Source: a bacterium UBP2_UBA2255
GTDB lineage: Bacteria > Edwardsbacteria > AC1 > EtOH8
NCBI GenBank assembly: GCA_002347565.1
Contig: DDXR01000027.1
Coordinates: forward strand, 3,106 to 37,126
DNA: 34,021 nucleotides
Reading direction: 5' to 3'
Shown in pieces: positions 1-6,216 of this stretch. Below the pieces are notes generated by a model. The model worked only from the letters and a program-made list of their open reading frames with translations. It did not search any database and had not been told where the DNA came from. Each line of letters begins with the position of its first letter. Position 1 is the stretch's first letter. The position numbers and the translations under genes were made by a program.

Positions 1-498
1 ATGGTGGAGGGGCCGGGGCACGTCCCGATCGATCAGATCGAGCTCAATATGCGGCTGCAGAAGGAGCTGTGCCACGGCGCGCCGTTCTACGTGCTGGGGC
101 CGCTGGTGACCGACATCGCGCCGGGCTACGATCATATCACCGCGGCCATCGGCGGCGCCTGGGCCGCCTACTACGGGGCCGACTTCCTCTGCTACGTCAC
201 GCCGTCCGAGCACCTGCGCCTGCCCACGGCCGACGACGTGCGCCAGGGCGTCACCGTGCTGCGGATCGCGGCGCACGCGGCCGACATCGCCAAGGGCGTG
301 CCCGGCGCCGCGGCGTGGGACCTCGAAATGTCGCAGGCCCGCAAGGCGCTGGATTGGGACAGGCAGATCGGGCTGGCGATCGACCCCACGCATGCCCGCG
401 CGGTGTTCGACTCCGCGCCCAAGAAGACCGGCGGCGAGTGCACCATGTGCGGCGACTTCTGCGCCATGAAGCGGATGAGCGAGGTGGACAAGAAGTAA
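1..498 (+). CDS. thiC: Phosphomethylpyrimidine synthase ThiC, C-terminal part (5' end cut by window)
   Basis: ThiC is a radical SAM enzyme that rearranges aminoimidazole ribotide into hydroxymethylpyrimidine phosphate for thiamine synthesis in the cytoplasm. The visible 165 codons match the ThiC C-terminal half: MVEGPGHVP at the left edge, then CHGAPFYVLGPLVTDIAPGYDH, then the terminal iron-sulfur motif. The cluster cysteines are residues 147, 150 and 154 of the fragment (CTMCGDFC, nt 439-462). The spacing is CX2CX3C, one residue shorter than the CX2CX4C of enterobacterial ThiC and like the short forms of anaerobes and archaea. The ATG at base 1 is an internal methionine, not the start, so the real 5' end lies outside. 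The paralogue BzaF (hydroxybenzimidazole synthase) belongs to the same family and cannot be excluded from the C-terminus alone. The protein ends in a lysine pair. Confidence 0.93.
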   Translation: MVEGPGHVPIDQIELNMRLQKELCHGAPFYVLGPLVTDIAPGYDHITAAIGGAWAAYYGADFLCYVTPSEHLRLPTADDVRQGVTVLRIAAHAADIAKGVPGAAAWDLEMSQARKALDWDRQIGLAIDPTHARAVFDSAPKKTGGECTMCGDFCAMKRMSEVDKK

Positions 499-502
499 CC
501 GC

Positions 503-524
503 TGCCACAGAGGCACGGAGAAAA
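503..524 (+). repeat. Dispersed CCACAGAGGCACGGAG-type repeat, single arm
   Basis: The stretch TGCCACAGAGGCACGGAGAA directly after thiC is closely related to both arms of the inverted repeat at 7550-7656. Three related copies within 7.2 kb, all in gaps between genes, show a dispersed intergenic repeat family. Here only one arm is present. No coding function is evident. Confidence 0.6.
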
Positions 525-543
525 TTGAATTCCTCAAGGGACA

Positions 544-1521
544 ATGTCTGAAAGCCAAAAATCAATTGTCAGCAATACCGTGGCTTTCCAGGATATCACG
601 AATACTGATCTGATGAAGGTCATAAGGAATGCGCATCTGATCGGTTTCGGTGAGAGTCCCCATGGGGTCAAGGAATATTTCCCTATCGTGCGGGACGTGG
701 TGCGGGATCTCCTCGGAAACGGACGCAGGGTGCTGGTCCTGCTTGAATACGAATATTGGCTGAATCGGTTACTCGACGAAGATCTTCATGGGAAAACCGA
801 CAATTTCGTGGGATGCACCTTCCGTGATCCTGTTGCCGGGGTCTTCTATGGCGTGGGATTGCACCAGTTCTATCGTGACCTGCGAACGCTGAATGGAACA
901 TTCCCGGACCGTCTGTCATGCAGGCATTTCGATTTATTCATGAATCCCCTGAATGATGAACGATCCGAGCGAGTGCGAGCGATCGATCAGAGGAAATGGG
1001 ATATCAGCCGCAGCATCAGACAGCTGCAGAAAGAAAATAAACTCGATCAGTTCGCCGCGGCCAGGGAGCAGTTCATTTTCCAAGAGTCGATCGAAGCGTG
1101 CCGGGCTTTTCAGCCGGACGTGACCGTTATGCTCGCGGGCAGTTTCCACGTGAGCAAGCAGGGCGGGTGCCCGTTCGGCAATGTCTTCGTGAAACCGGTC
1201 ATGACGCGGCTTGCGGAATACATCAACGAAAAACCGGTCAGCGTGCGGTTCTCTGTTCTTGGTGGGGAATTCGCAAGGTTAGATTATCGCAACAAGACGC
1301 TGGTCAAAGTATCGGTAAACTGCGACGAATGGGGACAAGAGGACCACCAAATAGAGCTCCGGAACGCCATTCGTGAATTATCGGGGATCGCTTTTATCAC
1401 AGATCTTCCGAACACTATCATGCCGGAGCGATTGGCTGAGTCATATACGGATTGGTCCAAGAATTATGATTATTTGGTATCAGTGCGCCATGCGAGTCCG
1501 GACCTGCCCTTAAAACAGTAA
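544..1521 (+). CDS. Erythromycin esterase/ChaN-like superfamily protein (putative hydrolase)
   Basis: This is a 325-residue soluble protein with no signal peptide. The N-terminal segment around residues 30-70 (HLIGFGESPHG, then a strand and LLEYE) follows the pattern of the erythromycin-esterase-like fold, in which a GE(S/T)xHG histidine and a glutamate after the next strand line the active site. A second histidine occurs in AGSFHVSK (H202), where the family has its second conserved histidine. Candidate site residues are therefore E37, H40, E68 and H202. No substrate can be named, and macrolide resistance should not be assumed because most family members are uncharacterised. AAGGGA just before ATG 544 is a good ribosome binding site. 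The gene is visibly richer in A+T than thiC and dinG on either side, which suggests acquisition. Its stop lies 2 bp from the dinG start, so the two are probably co-transcribed. Confidence 0.5.
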   Translation: MSESQKSIVSNTVAFQDITNTDLMKVIRNAHLIGFGESPHGVKEYFPIVRDVVRDLLGNGRRVLVLLEYEYWLNRLLDEDLHGKTDNFVGCTFRDPVAGVFYGVGLHQFYRDLRTLNGTFPDRLSCRHFDLFMNPLNDERSERVRAIDQRKWDISRSIRQLQKENKLDQFAAAREQFIFQESIEACRAFQPDVTVMLAGSFHVSKQGGCPFGNVFVKPVMTRLAEYINEKPVSVRFSVLGGEFARLDYRNKTLVKVSVNCDEWGQEDHQIELRNAIRELSGIAFITDLPNTIMPERLAESYTDWSKNYDYLVSVRHASPDLPLKQ

Positions 1522-1523
1522 AC

Positions 1524-4298
1524 ATGCCGAAGAAGAAAAAAGAACACAGCATTGCACCCGCCGAGGCGAGGGAGGAATCGCAGCCCCTCGCCTTCGTGGC
1601 ATTGGACACCGAGACCACCGGCCTGGACGCGGACAGCGACGAGATCATCGAGATCGGCGCGGTGCGCTGGGAGGACGGGGCCATCACCGGCCGCTACCAG
1701 ACGCTGGTCAAGGCTGCCAAGAAGGTCCCGCCGTTCGTCACCGAGCTGACCGGCATCCGCCAGCAGGACATCGACGCCGCGCCGCCGATGGAGTCGATCC
1801 TGGATTCGCTGACGGAGTTCCTGGGCGATGCGCCGCTGGTGATGCACAACGCCGGATTCGACCGCTCGTTCCTCGGCAGCCATCTGCGGCTGGCCAACCC
1901 CGTCTGGGACAGCTTGACGCTGGCGCGGGCGCTGCTGCCGGAGCTCCGGGGCCACAGCCTGCGCGGCCTCTGCCGCCATTTCGATATCGACCCCGGGCGT
2001 CCGCACCGGGCAGAGGACGACGCCGCGGCGACGGCCCGGGTGTTCGCCCTGCTCTACCGCAGGCTGGCCGCGTTGGAACCGGCGCTGATCGAGCAGGCGC
2101 GCCACCTGGCCCAACCCGATTACCGTACGCTGCTGGCGCGGGCGCTGGCCGCGAGCCATGTCGCGCCGCCGGCCGCGGCCGGCGGCGCCGTCCCCGCGCC
2201 GGCAGCGGGGCCCGTGGTGGACGACCTGTCAGCGGTGTTCGGCCCGGGCCAGGCGCTGTCGCGGGCCATGCCCGCCGGTTTCGAGGACCGGGACGAGCAG
2301 CGCCGGATGGCGGCCGCGGTGCACGCGGCATTGGCCGGCGACCACTGCCTGTGCGTCGAGGCCGGCACCGGCACGGGCAAGAGCCTGGCCTACCTGGCGC
2401 CGGCCGTGATCTGGTCGCGCGCCAGCCGGGAGAAGGTGGTCGTCTCCACCCACACCAAGACCCTGCAGGAGCAGCTGTTCAACAAGGATGTCCCGCTGCT
2501 GCGGGCGGCCATCGGCGACTTCCGGGCGGCGGTGCTGAAGGGACGCGGCAACTACCTGTGCCGGCGGCGCTGGCTGGAGGCGGCAACCCATCCCGAGCTG
2601 TTCCTGGCCGGCGGCGAGCGCGACGAGGCGCTGATCCTGGCGCCGTGGGCGTGGTCCACCGCCAGCGGCGACATCGCCGAGCACCGGGGCTTCTCGACCG
2701 TGCGCGCGGGCTCGCTCTGGTCCAAGGTCTGCTCGGACCACACGGCCTGCCAGGCCGGCCGCTGCCGCGAGGCCGGGCGCTGCTTCCTGCAGCAGGCCCG
2801 CCGCCGGGCCGAGGACGCCGACGTGGTGATCGTCAACCACTCACTGCTGTTCTCGGACCTGATCGCGCCCAGCCGCGTCATCCCGGAGTACCGGCGGCTG
2901 GTGGTGGACGAGGCCCACAACGTGGAGCGGGTCGCCACGGACTTCCTGGGGCACGCGATGGACCGCTGGGCCGCCCAGAAGTTCCTGGCGACGCTGTTCA
3001 CCCGCCACCCGGTGGAGGGGGGGCTGATCACAGCGGTCAGCCGCTGGCTGCGGCGCGCCGGCCTGAACCGCGACGCCGCCGGCCTGATCGAGCGCTCGGC
3101 GCTGGCCCAGGCCCAGCTGGTGGTGGAGGCGTCCAGGCAGGCCGAGCGCTTCTTCAACCGCAAGTGGGACCTGTCCGACCGCCGGGGCCGGATGGAGAAG
3201 CGGCGCTTTCGTGCCGGCGACGGGTTCCAGCAGCAGGTGCTGGAGGCGGCCAACCCGCTGTGCGAAAGCCTCGAGCAGCTGTCGCGGTCGCTGGCGCTGC
3301 TGGGGGAATGGCTGGACGGCGCCGAGACCTCGGACCCGGACGAGCGCGACAACCTGCGGCAGGAGCTCTCCAGCCGCAGCCTGGAGGCCCGGGGCATGGC
3401 GCGGACGCTGGGGCTGCTGGCCGCCGCGGACGAGGACGGCTACATCTTCTGGATGGAGCCGGTGGAGCGCAGCCAGAGCATCCGGCTGGTGGCCGGGCCG
3501 CTGGAGGTGGGGGGCGTGCTGCACCTCAGGCTGTACCAGAAGGTCAAGACCGCGGTGTTCACCTCGGCCACGCTGGCGGTCGACGGCAGGTTTGACTTCT
3601 TCAAGAGCCGCATCGGGCTGTCGCTGCTGGACGGCGACCTGGTGCAGACCATGGTGCTGTCGTCTCCGTTCGACTATGCCGCGCAGGCGGCCATCCTGGT
3701 GCCGCAGTACCTGCCGTCGCCCAAGGACCGGGCGTTCGACGAGGAGTTCACCGAGATGCTGGGGCGCGCGCTGTCGGCCCGCAAGGCCGGGACGCTGGTG
3801 CTGTTCACCGCCTTCGACCAGCTGTTCCGCAGCTACCACAAGATCCGGGGGCTGGGCGGGATCAACCTGGCGGCCCAGGGGATGGACGGCCACCCGGCCC
3901 AGCTGGCCGAGCGCTCGCTGACCGAAAAGCTGGTGATCTTCGGCACCAGCAGCTTCTGGGAGGGGGTGGACCTGCCGGGCGCGGCCTGCGAGCTGCTGGT
4001 CATCGCCCGGCTGCCGTTCGCCGTGCCCAGCGACCCGCTGGTCAGCGCGCGCTGCGAGGCCATCGAGGAGGCGGGCGGCAGCTCGTTCCACCAATATCTT
4101 TTGCCCGAGGCCGTGATCCGGTTCCGCCAGGGCTTCGGCCGGCTGATCCGCAGCCGGACGGACAAGGGCCTGGTGATCGTGGGAGACAGCCGGATCGTCA
4201 GCCAGAACTACGGGCAGGTGTTCCTGCGCTCGCTGCCGAAGATCCCGGTGGTGGTGTGCCGGGACGAGGAGGAGCTGCTGGGGAACATCATGGAGTGA
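1524..4298 (+). CDS. dinG: DinG-family helicase with N-terminal DEDDh exonuclease domain
   Basis: This is a 924-residue two-domain DNA repair enzyme. Residues 22-185 form a DnaQ-like 3'-5' exonuclease: FVALDTETTG supplies D28 and E30, and HRAEDDA supplies the terminal DEDDh histidine and aspartate. From about residue 260 it is an XPD/DinG superfamily 2 helicase with Walker A AGTGTGKS (K286), DEAH box at 462-465 and motif VI RQGFGRLIRS near residue 870. Cysteines 346, 403, 409, 414 and 420 lie between Walker A and DEAH, where DinG/XPD proteins bind a 4Fe-4S cluster. The fusion of exonuclease and DinG helicase is typical of Gram-positive and many candidate-phylum DinG proteins, whereas E. coli DinG lacks the nuclease. 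No convincing Shine-Dalgarno precedes ATG 1524, so translation may be coupled to the gene upstream. Confidence 0.93.
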   Translation: MPKKKKEHSIAPAEAREESQPLAFVALDTETTGLDADSDEIIEIGAVRWEDGAITGRYQTLVKAAKKVPPFVTELTGIRQQDIDAAPPMESILDSLTEFLGDAPLVMHNAGFDRSFLGSHLRLANPVWDSLTLARALLPELRGHSLRGLCRHFDIDPGRPHRAEDDAAATARVFALLYRRLAALEPALIEQARHLAQPDYRTLLARALAASHVAPPAAAGGAVPAPAAGPVVDDLSAVFGPGQALSRAMPAGFEDRDEQRRMAAAVHAALAGDHCLCVEAGTGTGKSLAYLAPAVIWSRASREKVVVSTHTKTLQEQLFNKDVPLLRAAIGDFRAAVLKGRGNYLCRRRWLEAATHPELFLAGGERDEALILAPWAWSTASGDIAEHRGFSTVRAGSLWSKVCSDHTACQAGRCREAGRCFLQQARRRAEDADVVIVNHSLLFSDLIAPSRVIPEYRRLVVDEAHNVERVATDFLGHAMDRWAAQKFLATLFTRHPVEGGLITAVSRWLRRAGLNRDAAGLIERSALAQAQLVVEASRQAERFFNRKWDLSDRRGRMEKRRFRAGDGFQQQVLEAANPLCESLEQLSRSLALLGEWLDGAETSDPDERDNLRQELSSRSLEARGMARTLGLLAAADEDGYIFWMEPVERSQSIRLVAGPLEVGGVLHLRLYQKVKTAVFTSATLAVDGRFDFFKSRIGLSLLDGDLVQTMVLSSPFDYAAQAAILVPQYLPSPKDRAFDEEFTEMLGRALSARKAGTLVLFTAFDQLFRSYHKIRGLGGINLAAQGMDGHPAQLAERSLTEKLVIFGTSSFWEGVDLPGAACELLVIARLPFAVPSDPLVSARCEAIEEAGGSSFHQYLLPEAVIRFRQGFGRLIRSRTDKGLVIVGDSRIVSQNYGQVFLRSLPKIPVVVCRDEEELLGNIME

Positions 4299-4339
4299 GC
4301 GCACCTTGACCCCACACTTCGACTTTGCTCAGCGCAAGC

Positions 4340-4377
4340 CCCAACCCCTCCCCGAACGCTTTCGGGGTGGGGTTGGG
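4340..4377. repeat. Strong palindromic stem-loop, 17-bp arms (intergenic repeat-like)
   Basis: The arms are 4340-4356 and 4361-4377, complementary at 16 of 17 positions around a CGCT tetraloop. It lies 41 bp after the dinG stop. No T-tract follows, so it is not a classic intrinsic terminator, although a stem this long could still stop transcription or protect a 3' end. The preceding CTTCGACTTTGCTCAGCGCAAGC (4317-4339) resembles the short repeats at 20184-20202 and 21718-21735, so the site looks like a cluster of dispersed repeats. Confidence 0.6.
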
Positions 4378-4412
4378 TCATTGCGAGGATCATACCCACC
4401 AGCATTAATGAT

Positions 4413-4499
4413 GCGATCGACCTGGACTACGAGGCCGAATACCGCGACACCGCGCCCCAGCGGTCCACGGTGGTCGTCAACGAGCGCGGCGCCATCGCA
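4413..4499 (+). pseudogene. Truncated partial copy of the small gene at 5590-5895
   Basis: Bases 4419-4497 match 5623-5701 at 72 of 79 positions without gaps. In the matching frame the fragment reads DLDYEAEYRDTAPQRSTVV and continues NERGAIA, against NLDHEAEYRDTAPRRSTVV and NDRGAIV in the intact gene. Neither the first ten residues nor the C-terminal half of the gene is present, and the frame runs on into unrelated sequence. It is therefore a broken remnant of a duplication. The two copies form direct repeats about 1.2 kb apart that bracket the membrane-protein gene 4647-5495. Confidence 0.8.
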
Positions 4500-4565
4500 G
4501 TACGTTGGTGGCAGAAGGCCGGTCGATTAACCAGTCACCCAAACAATAAACCCAATGCCAATAAT

Positions 4566-4604
4566 CCCGAGCCATGCGTGACATCAGTCACGACATGGCT
4601 CGGG
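4566..4604. other. Long imperfect hairpin upstream of the membrane-protein gene
   Basis: CCCGAGCCATG (4566-4576) and CGTGAC (4577-4582) pair with GTCACG (4587-4592) and CATGGCTCGGG (4594-4604) around an ATCA loop. This gives 17 base pairs with one bulged A. The next bases are not T-rich. Its place 17 bp before a TATAAT box suggests a regulatory or insulating role, or a remnant of an inserted element. Confidence 0.5.
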
Positions 4605-4620
4605 GTGGATGCGCACAAAT

Positions 4621-4626
4621 TATAAT
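4621..4626 (+). promoter_or_regulatory. Possible -10 box for the 4647 gene
   Basis: A perfect TATAAT hexamer lies 20 bp before ATG 4647. No acceptable TTGACA-like hexamer is seen 16-18 bp upstream, where the right arm of the hairpin 4566-4604 sits. If used, the leader would be only about 14 nt, and no Shine-Dalgarno is visible. Confidence 0.3.
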
Positions 4627-4646
4627 GTCATTCATCGAAAAATAGT

Positions 4647-5495
4647 ATGACCACGAAAAAGAACCAGCATAATCATAAACCGCAGGATGATTGCGCTGGT
4701 ATCGATCCTGCCCGTGTTTTTTTCGCTAGATCGCGGTTCATGACCTATGCCGTCGTCGTTCTCTGTCTGTGCGTTGGGTTGATAGGTTACATGGCGATCG
4801 CAGACGATGCCTATCTGTCAATTACATTCCCCATTATTGGATGTGTCCCCGGGATTCTCATCGCAGGGTTCGTGTATCGTGAGAACAAGATAAAGTTCGG
4901 TTACGATCTTCAACGTGAATGTTATCCACCGGAGATCACAAAAGCACTAAGCTACCTGCGAAGCAATGAGGGGAAACGGGCATTCTGCGCGATCGCACTG
5001 AAGGTCCTGGCCTGTGCCTGGGCAATCATGGTGGCACTGTCTTTCACCCCGTATCTCGGATGGGAGGGGTCGGATGGTAATGGGATGAATTGGTTCATCA
5101 TCATTGCGTTCTCATGTTGCTGTCTAAATTGGGGGGTGATGATATTGATCTTGGATTTGGAGAGCGCCGCCATTGTGAGGGAATGGCATTCAATTCAAGA
5201 GCATCAACCTGCCATGGACATAGATCATGATGTTAAGTTCGTATTGACGGACAATGACCGAAAAGTGATCTCGTTCGTGAACATGATGACAGAACCCGAT
5301 GCACCTTCGGGGCATCCGGTTGCGAACCGATGGTTGAGCAACGGCCTTGACTATTGTATTGATCTACTCTGGGCGGTCGCGCTCATGAAGTACATAATGC
5401 GGCATGACAAGTACTCGCTGGCCACCGCAATCGTTTTGCTCGCTGTCGCCATCGTGCGTTATCGTCTCCGTCGTCAAAACAAGGACGGGAAATGA
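4647..5495 (+). CDS. Multi-pass membrane protein of unknown function
   Basis: I do not recognise this 282-residue protein. The N-terminal 30 residues are hydrophilic and rich in K, N, Q, H and D. Hydrophobic segments follow at about 32-54, 57-77, 110-134 and 145-169, then a polar loop of about 65 residues with an acidic stretch (MDIDHDVKFVLTDNDRK), then two closing hydrophobic segments at about 235-250 and 256-272 and a basic tail. That makes a likely six-helix inner-membrane protein. Codon use is visibly more A/T-ending than in the neighbours, and the gene sits between a duplicated gene fragment and its intact parent, so it was probably acquired recently. No promoter is certain. There is no catalytic motif on which a function could be based. 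Confidence 0.7.
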   Translation: MTTKKNQHNHKPQDDCAGIDPARVFFARSRFMTYAVVVLCLCVGLIGYMAIADDAYLSITFPIIGCVPGILIAGFVYRENKIKFGYDLQRECYPPEITKALSYLRSNEGKRAFCAIALKVLACAWAIMVALSFTPYLGWEGSDGNGMNWFIIIAFSCCCLNWGVMILILDLESAAIVREWHSIQEHQPAMDIDHDVKFVLTDNDRKVISFVNMMTEPDAPSGHPVANRWLSNGLDYCIDLLWAVALMKYIMRHDKYSLATAIVLLAVAIVRYRLRRQNKDGK

Positions 5496-5589
5496 TTACA
5501 GACAACTCAGCCATCAGCTTCATCCATCGTTCCCCATTGGGGCGTCGTACCTTAAAGTATCATCAGCCAACGTTGACGGCTCAGAGCTA

Positions 5590-5895
5590 ATGACTACCGA
5601 AGAAGCCCTCCTGCTGATCAACAACCTGGACCACGAGGCCGAATACCGGGACACCGCGCCTCGCCGGTCCACGGTGGTCGTCAACGACCGCGGCGCCATC
5701 GTCGGCGTGATCCGCCACCACAGCGAGCCGACCGAGGAGCTGGGCCGCAAGCACCTGATGATGTACCCGGGCACCGTGCAGTTCGAGGCCTGGCCGGGGA
5801 AGTACGCCACCAAGCACGACCTGGCGCGGGAGGTCGAGGACGCGATGAAAACGGCGGCGCGGGACAGCAATTCCCAGCAACGAACCGTCGATTGA
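5590..5895 (+). CDS. Small conserved-looking hypothetical protein
   Basis: This is a 101-residue soluble protein starting MTTEEALLLINNLDHEAEYR. ATG 5590 is preferred over the frame extension to 5404 because the upstream part overlaps the membrane-protein gene and is AT-rich, while the sequence from 5590 on has the GC-rich third positions of native genes. The centre reads STVVVNDRGAIVGVIRHHSEP, a strand-turn-strand with a charged turn, and a helix follows at about 80-95. No family is recognised. The partial copy at 4413-4499 preserves the same central segment. A 12-bp hairpin 25 bp after the stop probably ends the transcript. No good Shine-Dalgarno is seen, and the low-GC leader (5496-5589) may be foreign. 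Confidence 0.6.
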   Translation: MTTEEALLLINNLDHEAEYRDTAPRRSTVVVNDRGAIVGVIRHHSEPTEELGRKHLMMYPGTVQFEAWPGKYATKHDLAREVEDAMKTAARDSNSQQRTVD

Positions 5896-5919
5896 ACCTT
5901 TCGTCACACTGCCGAACAG

Positions 5920-5946
5920 ACCGCCCGGGCATCATGCCCGGGCGGT
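5920..5946 (+). terminator. Strong GC-rich hairpin after the small hypothetical gene
   Basis: ACCGCCCGGGCA (5920-5931) pairs perfectly with TGCCCGGGCGGT (5935-5946) around a TCA loop. It begins 25 bp after the stop at 5895. The bases after it (TCGCGTTAG) hold no T-run, so termination may be weak or factor-assisted. Confidence 0.5.
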
Positions 5947-6005
5947 TCGCGTTAGCTCCTTGCCGGGCAAAAGGTTGTCCGGGCAGAAGCGCGGACCGAT
6001 TGTCC

Positions 6006-6034
6006 TTGACTTATAACGCGTATAGTGGTAAAAT
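6006..6034 (+). promoter_or_regulatory. Sigma-70-type promoter upstream of the cDPG-synthetase homologue
   Basis: TTGACT (6006-6011), a 17-bp spacer and TAAAAT (6029-6034) match the consensus at 5 of 6 positions in each hexamer. The patch is distinctly AT-rich in a GC-rich genome. The expected start is near 6041, giving an mRNA leader of about 175 nt before ATG 6217. TGGTA-AAA-TACCA (6026-6038) overlaps the -10 box as a short inverted repeat and could be an operator half-site pair. Confidence 0.65.
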
Positions 6035-6046
6035 ACCAATTAAATT

Positions 6047-6103
6047 ATGCGTTCCAACACGAACTATATTATCGACTGGATCCTCGAGGACCCCTTCGAC
6101 TGA
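6047..6103 (+). CDS. Possible 18-residue leader peptide
   Basis: An 18-codon ORF, MRSNTNYIIDWILEDPFD, starts about 6 nt after the predicted transcription start, so it would be translated as a nearly leaderless message. It ends at TGA 6101-6103, before two overlapping hairpins at 6128-6163 and 6161-6174. Most third positions are G or C, as in real genes here. It is too short for coding statistics to be decisive, and the residues do not point to a particular amino-acid signal. Confidence 0.3.
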   Translation: MRSNTNYIIDWILEDPFD

Positions 6104-6127
6104 CCACGCCCGGCTCGGCCGTCGATT

Positions 6128-6177
6128 GTTGACCGCACGCATGCCGTTCGGCCAGCGGTCAACGGCTTTCCGTTTTT
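6128..6177 (+). promoter_or_regulatory. Mutually exclusive hairpins in the leader (attenuator-like)
   Basis: GTTGACCGC (6128-6136) pairs perfectly with GCGGTCAAC (6155-6163). The last three bases of that right arm also begin AACGG (6161-6165), which pairs with CCGTT (6170-6174) and runs into five T in total (6173-6177). The two stems cannot form together, and the second resembles a small intrinsic terminator. This is the layout of a transcription attenuator, but the terminator stem is only 5 bp. Confidence 0.35.
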
Positions 6178-6216
6178 CACCTTCCAACAGTAAACCTCCC
6201 TACCGAGGAACCGACC

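Noticed and set aside
1..498. ATG at base 1 as the start of a complete 165-residue gene
   Set aside because: The sequence is the C-terminal third of ThiC; MVEGPGHVP is an internal motif and the gene is cut by the window edge.
2841..4304. Long open frames on the - strand opposite dinG, and likewise 10506-12974, 13861-15630, 17589-19757, 25178-27616 and 31293-33122
   Set aside because: They lie wholly opposite clear genes in GC-rich DNA, have low-complexity compositions (R, G, A, H, V rich), and show no family motifs or ribosome sites.
4306..4530. Possible 74-residue gene after dinG
   Set aside because: The frame crosses the palindrome 4340-4377 and reads the duplicated gene fragment in the wrong frame.
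5404..5589. N-terminal extension of the small hypothetical gene
   Set aside because: It overlaps the membrane-protein gene and is AT-rich; native-like codons begin at ATG 5590.
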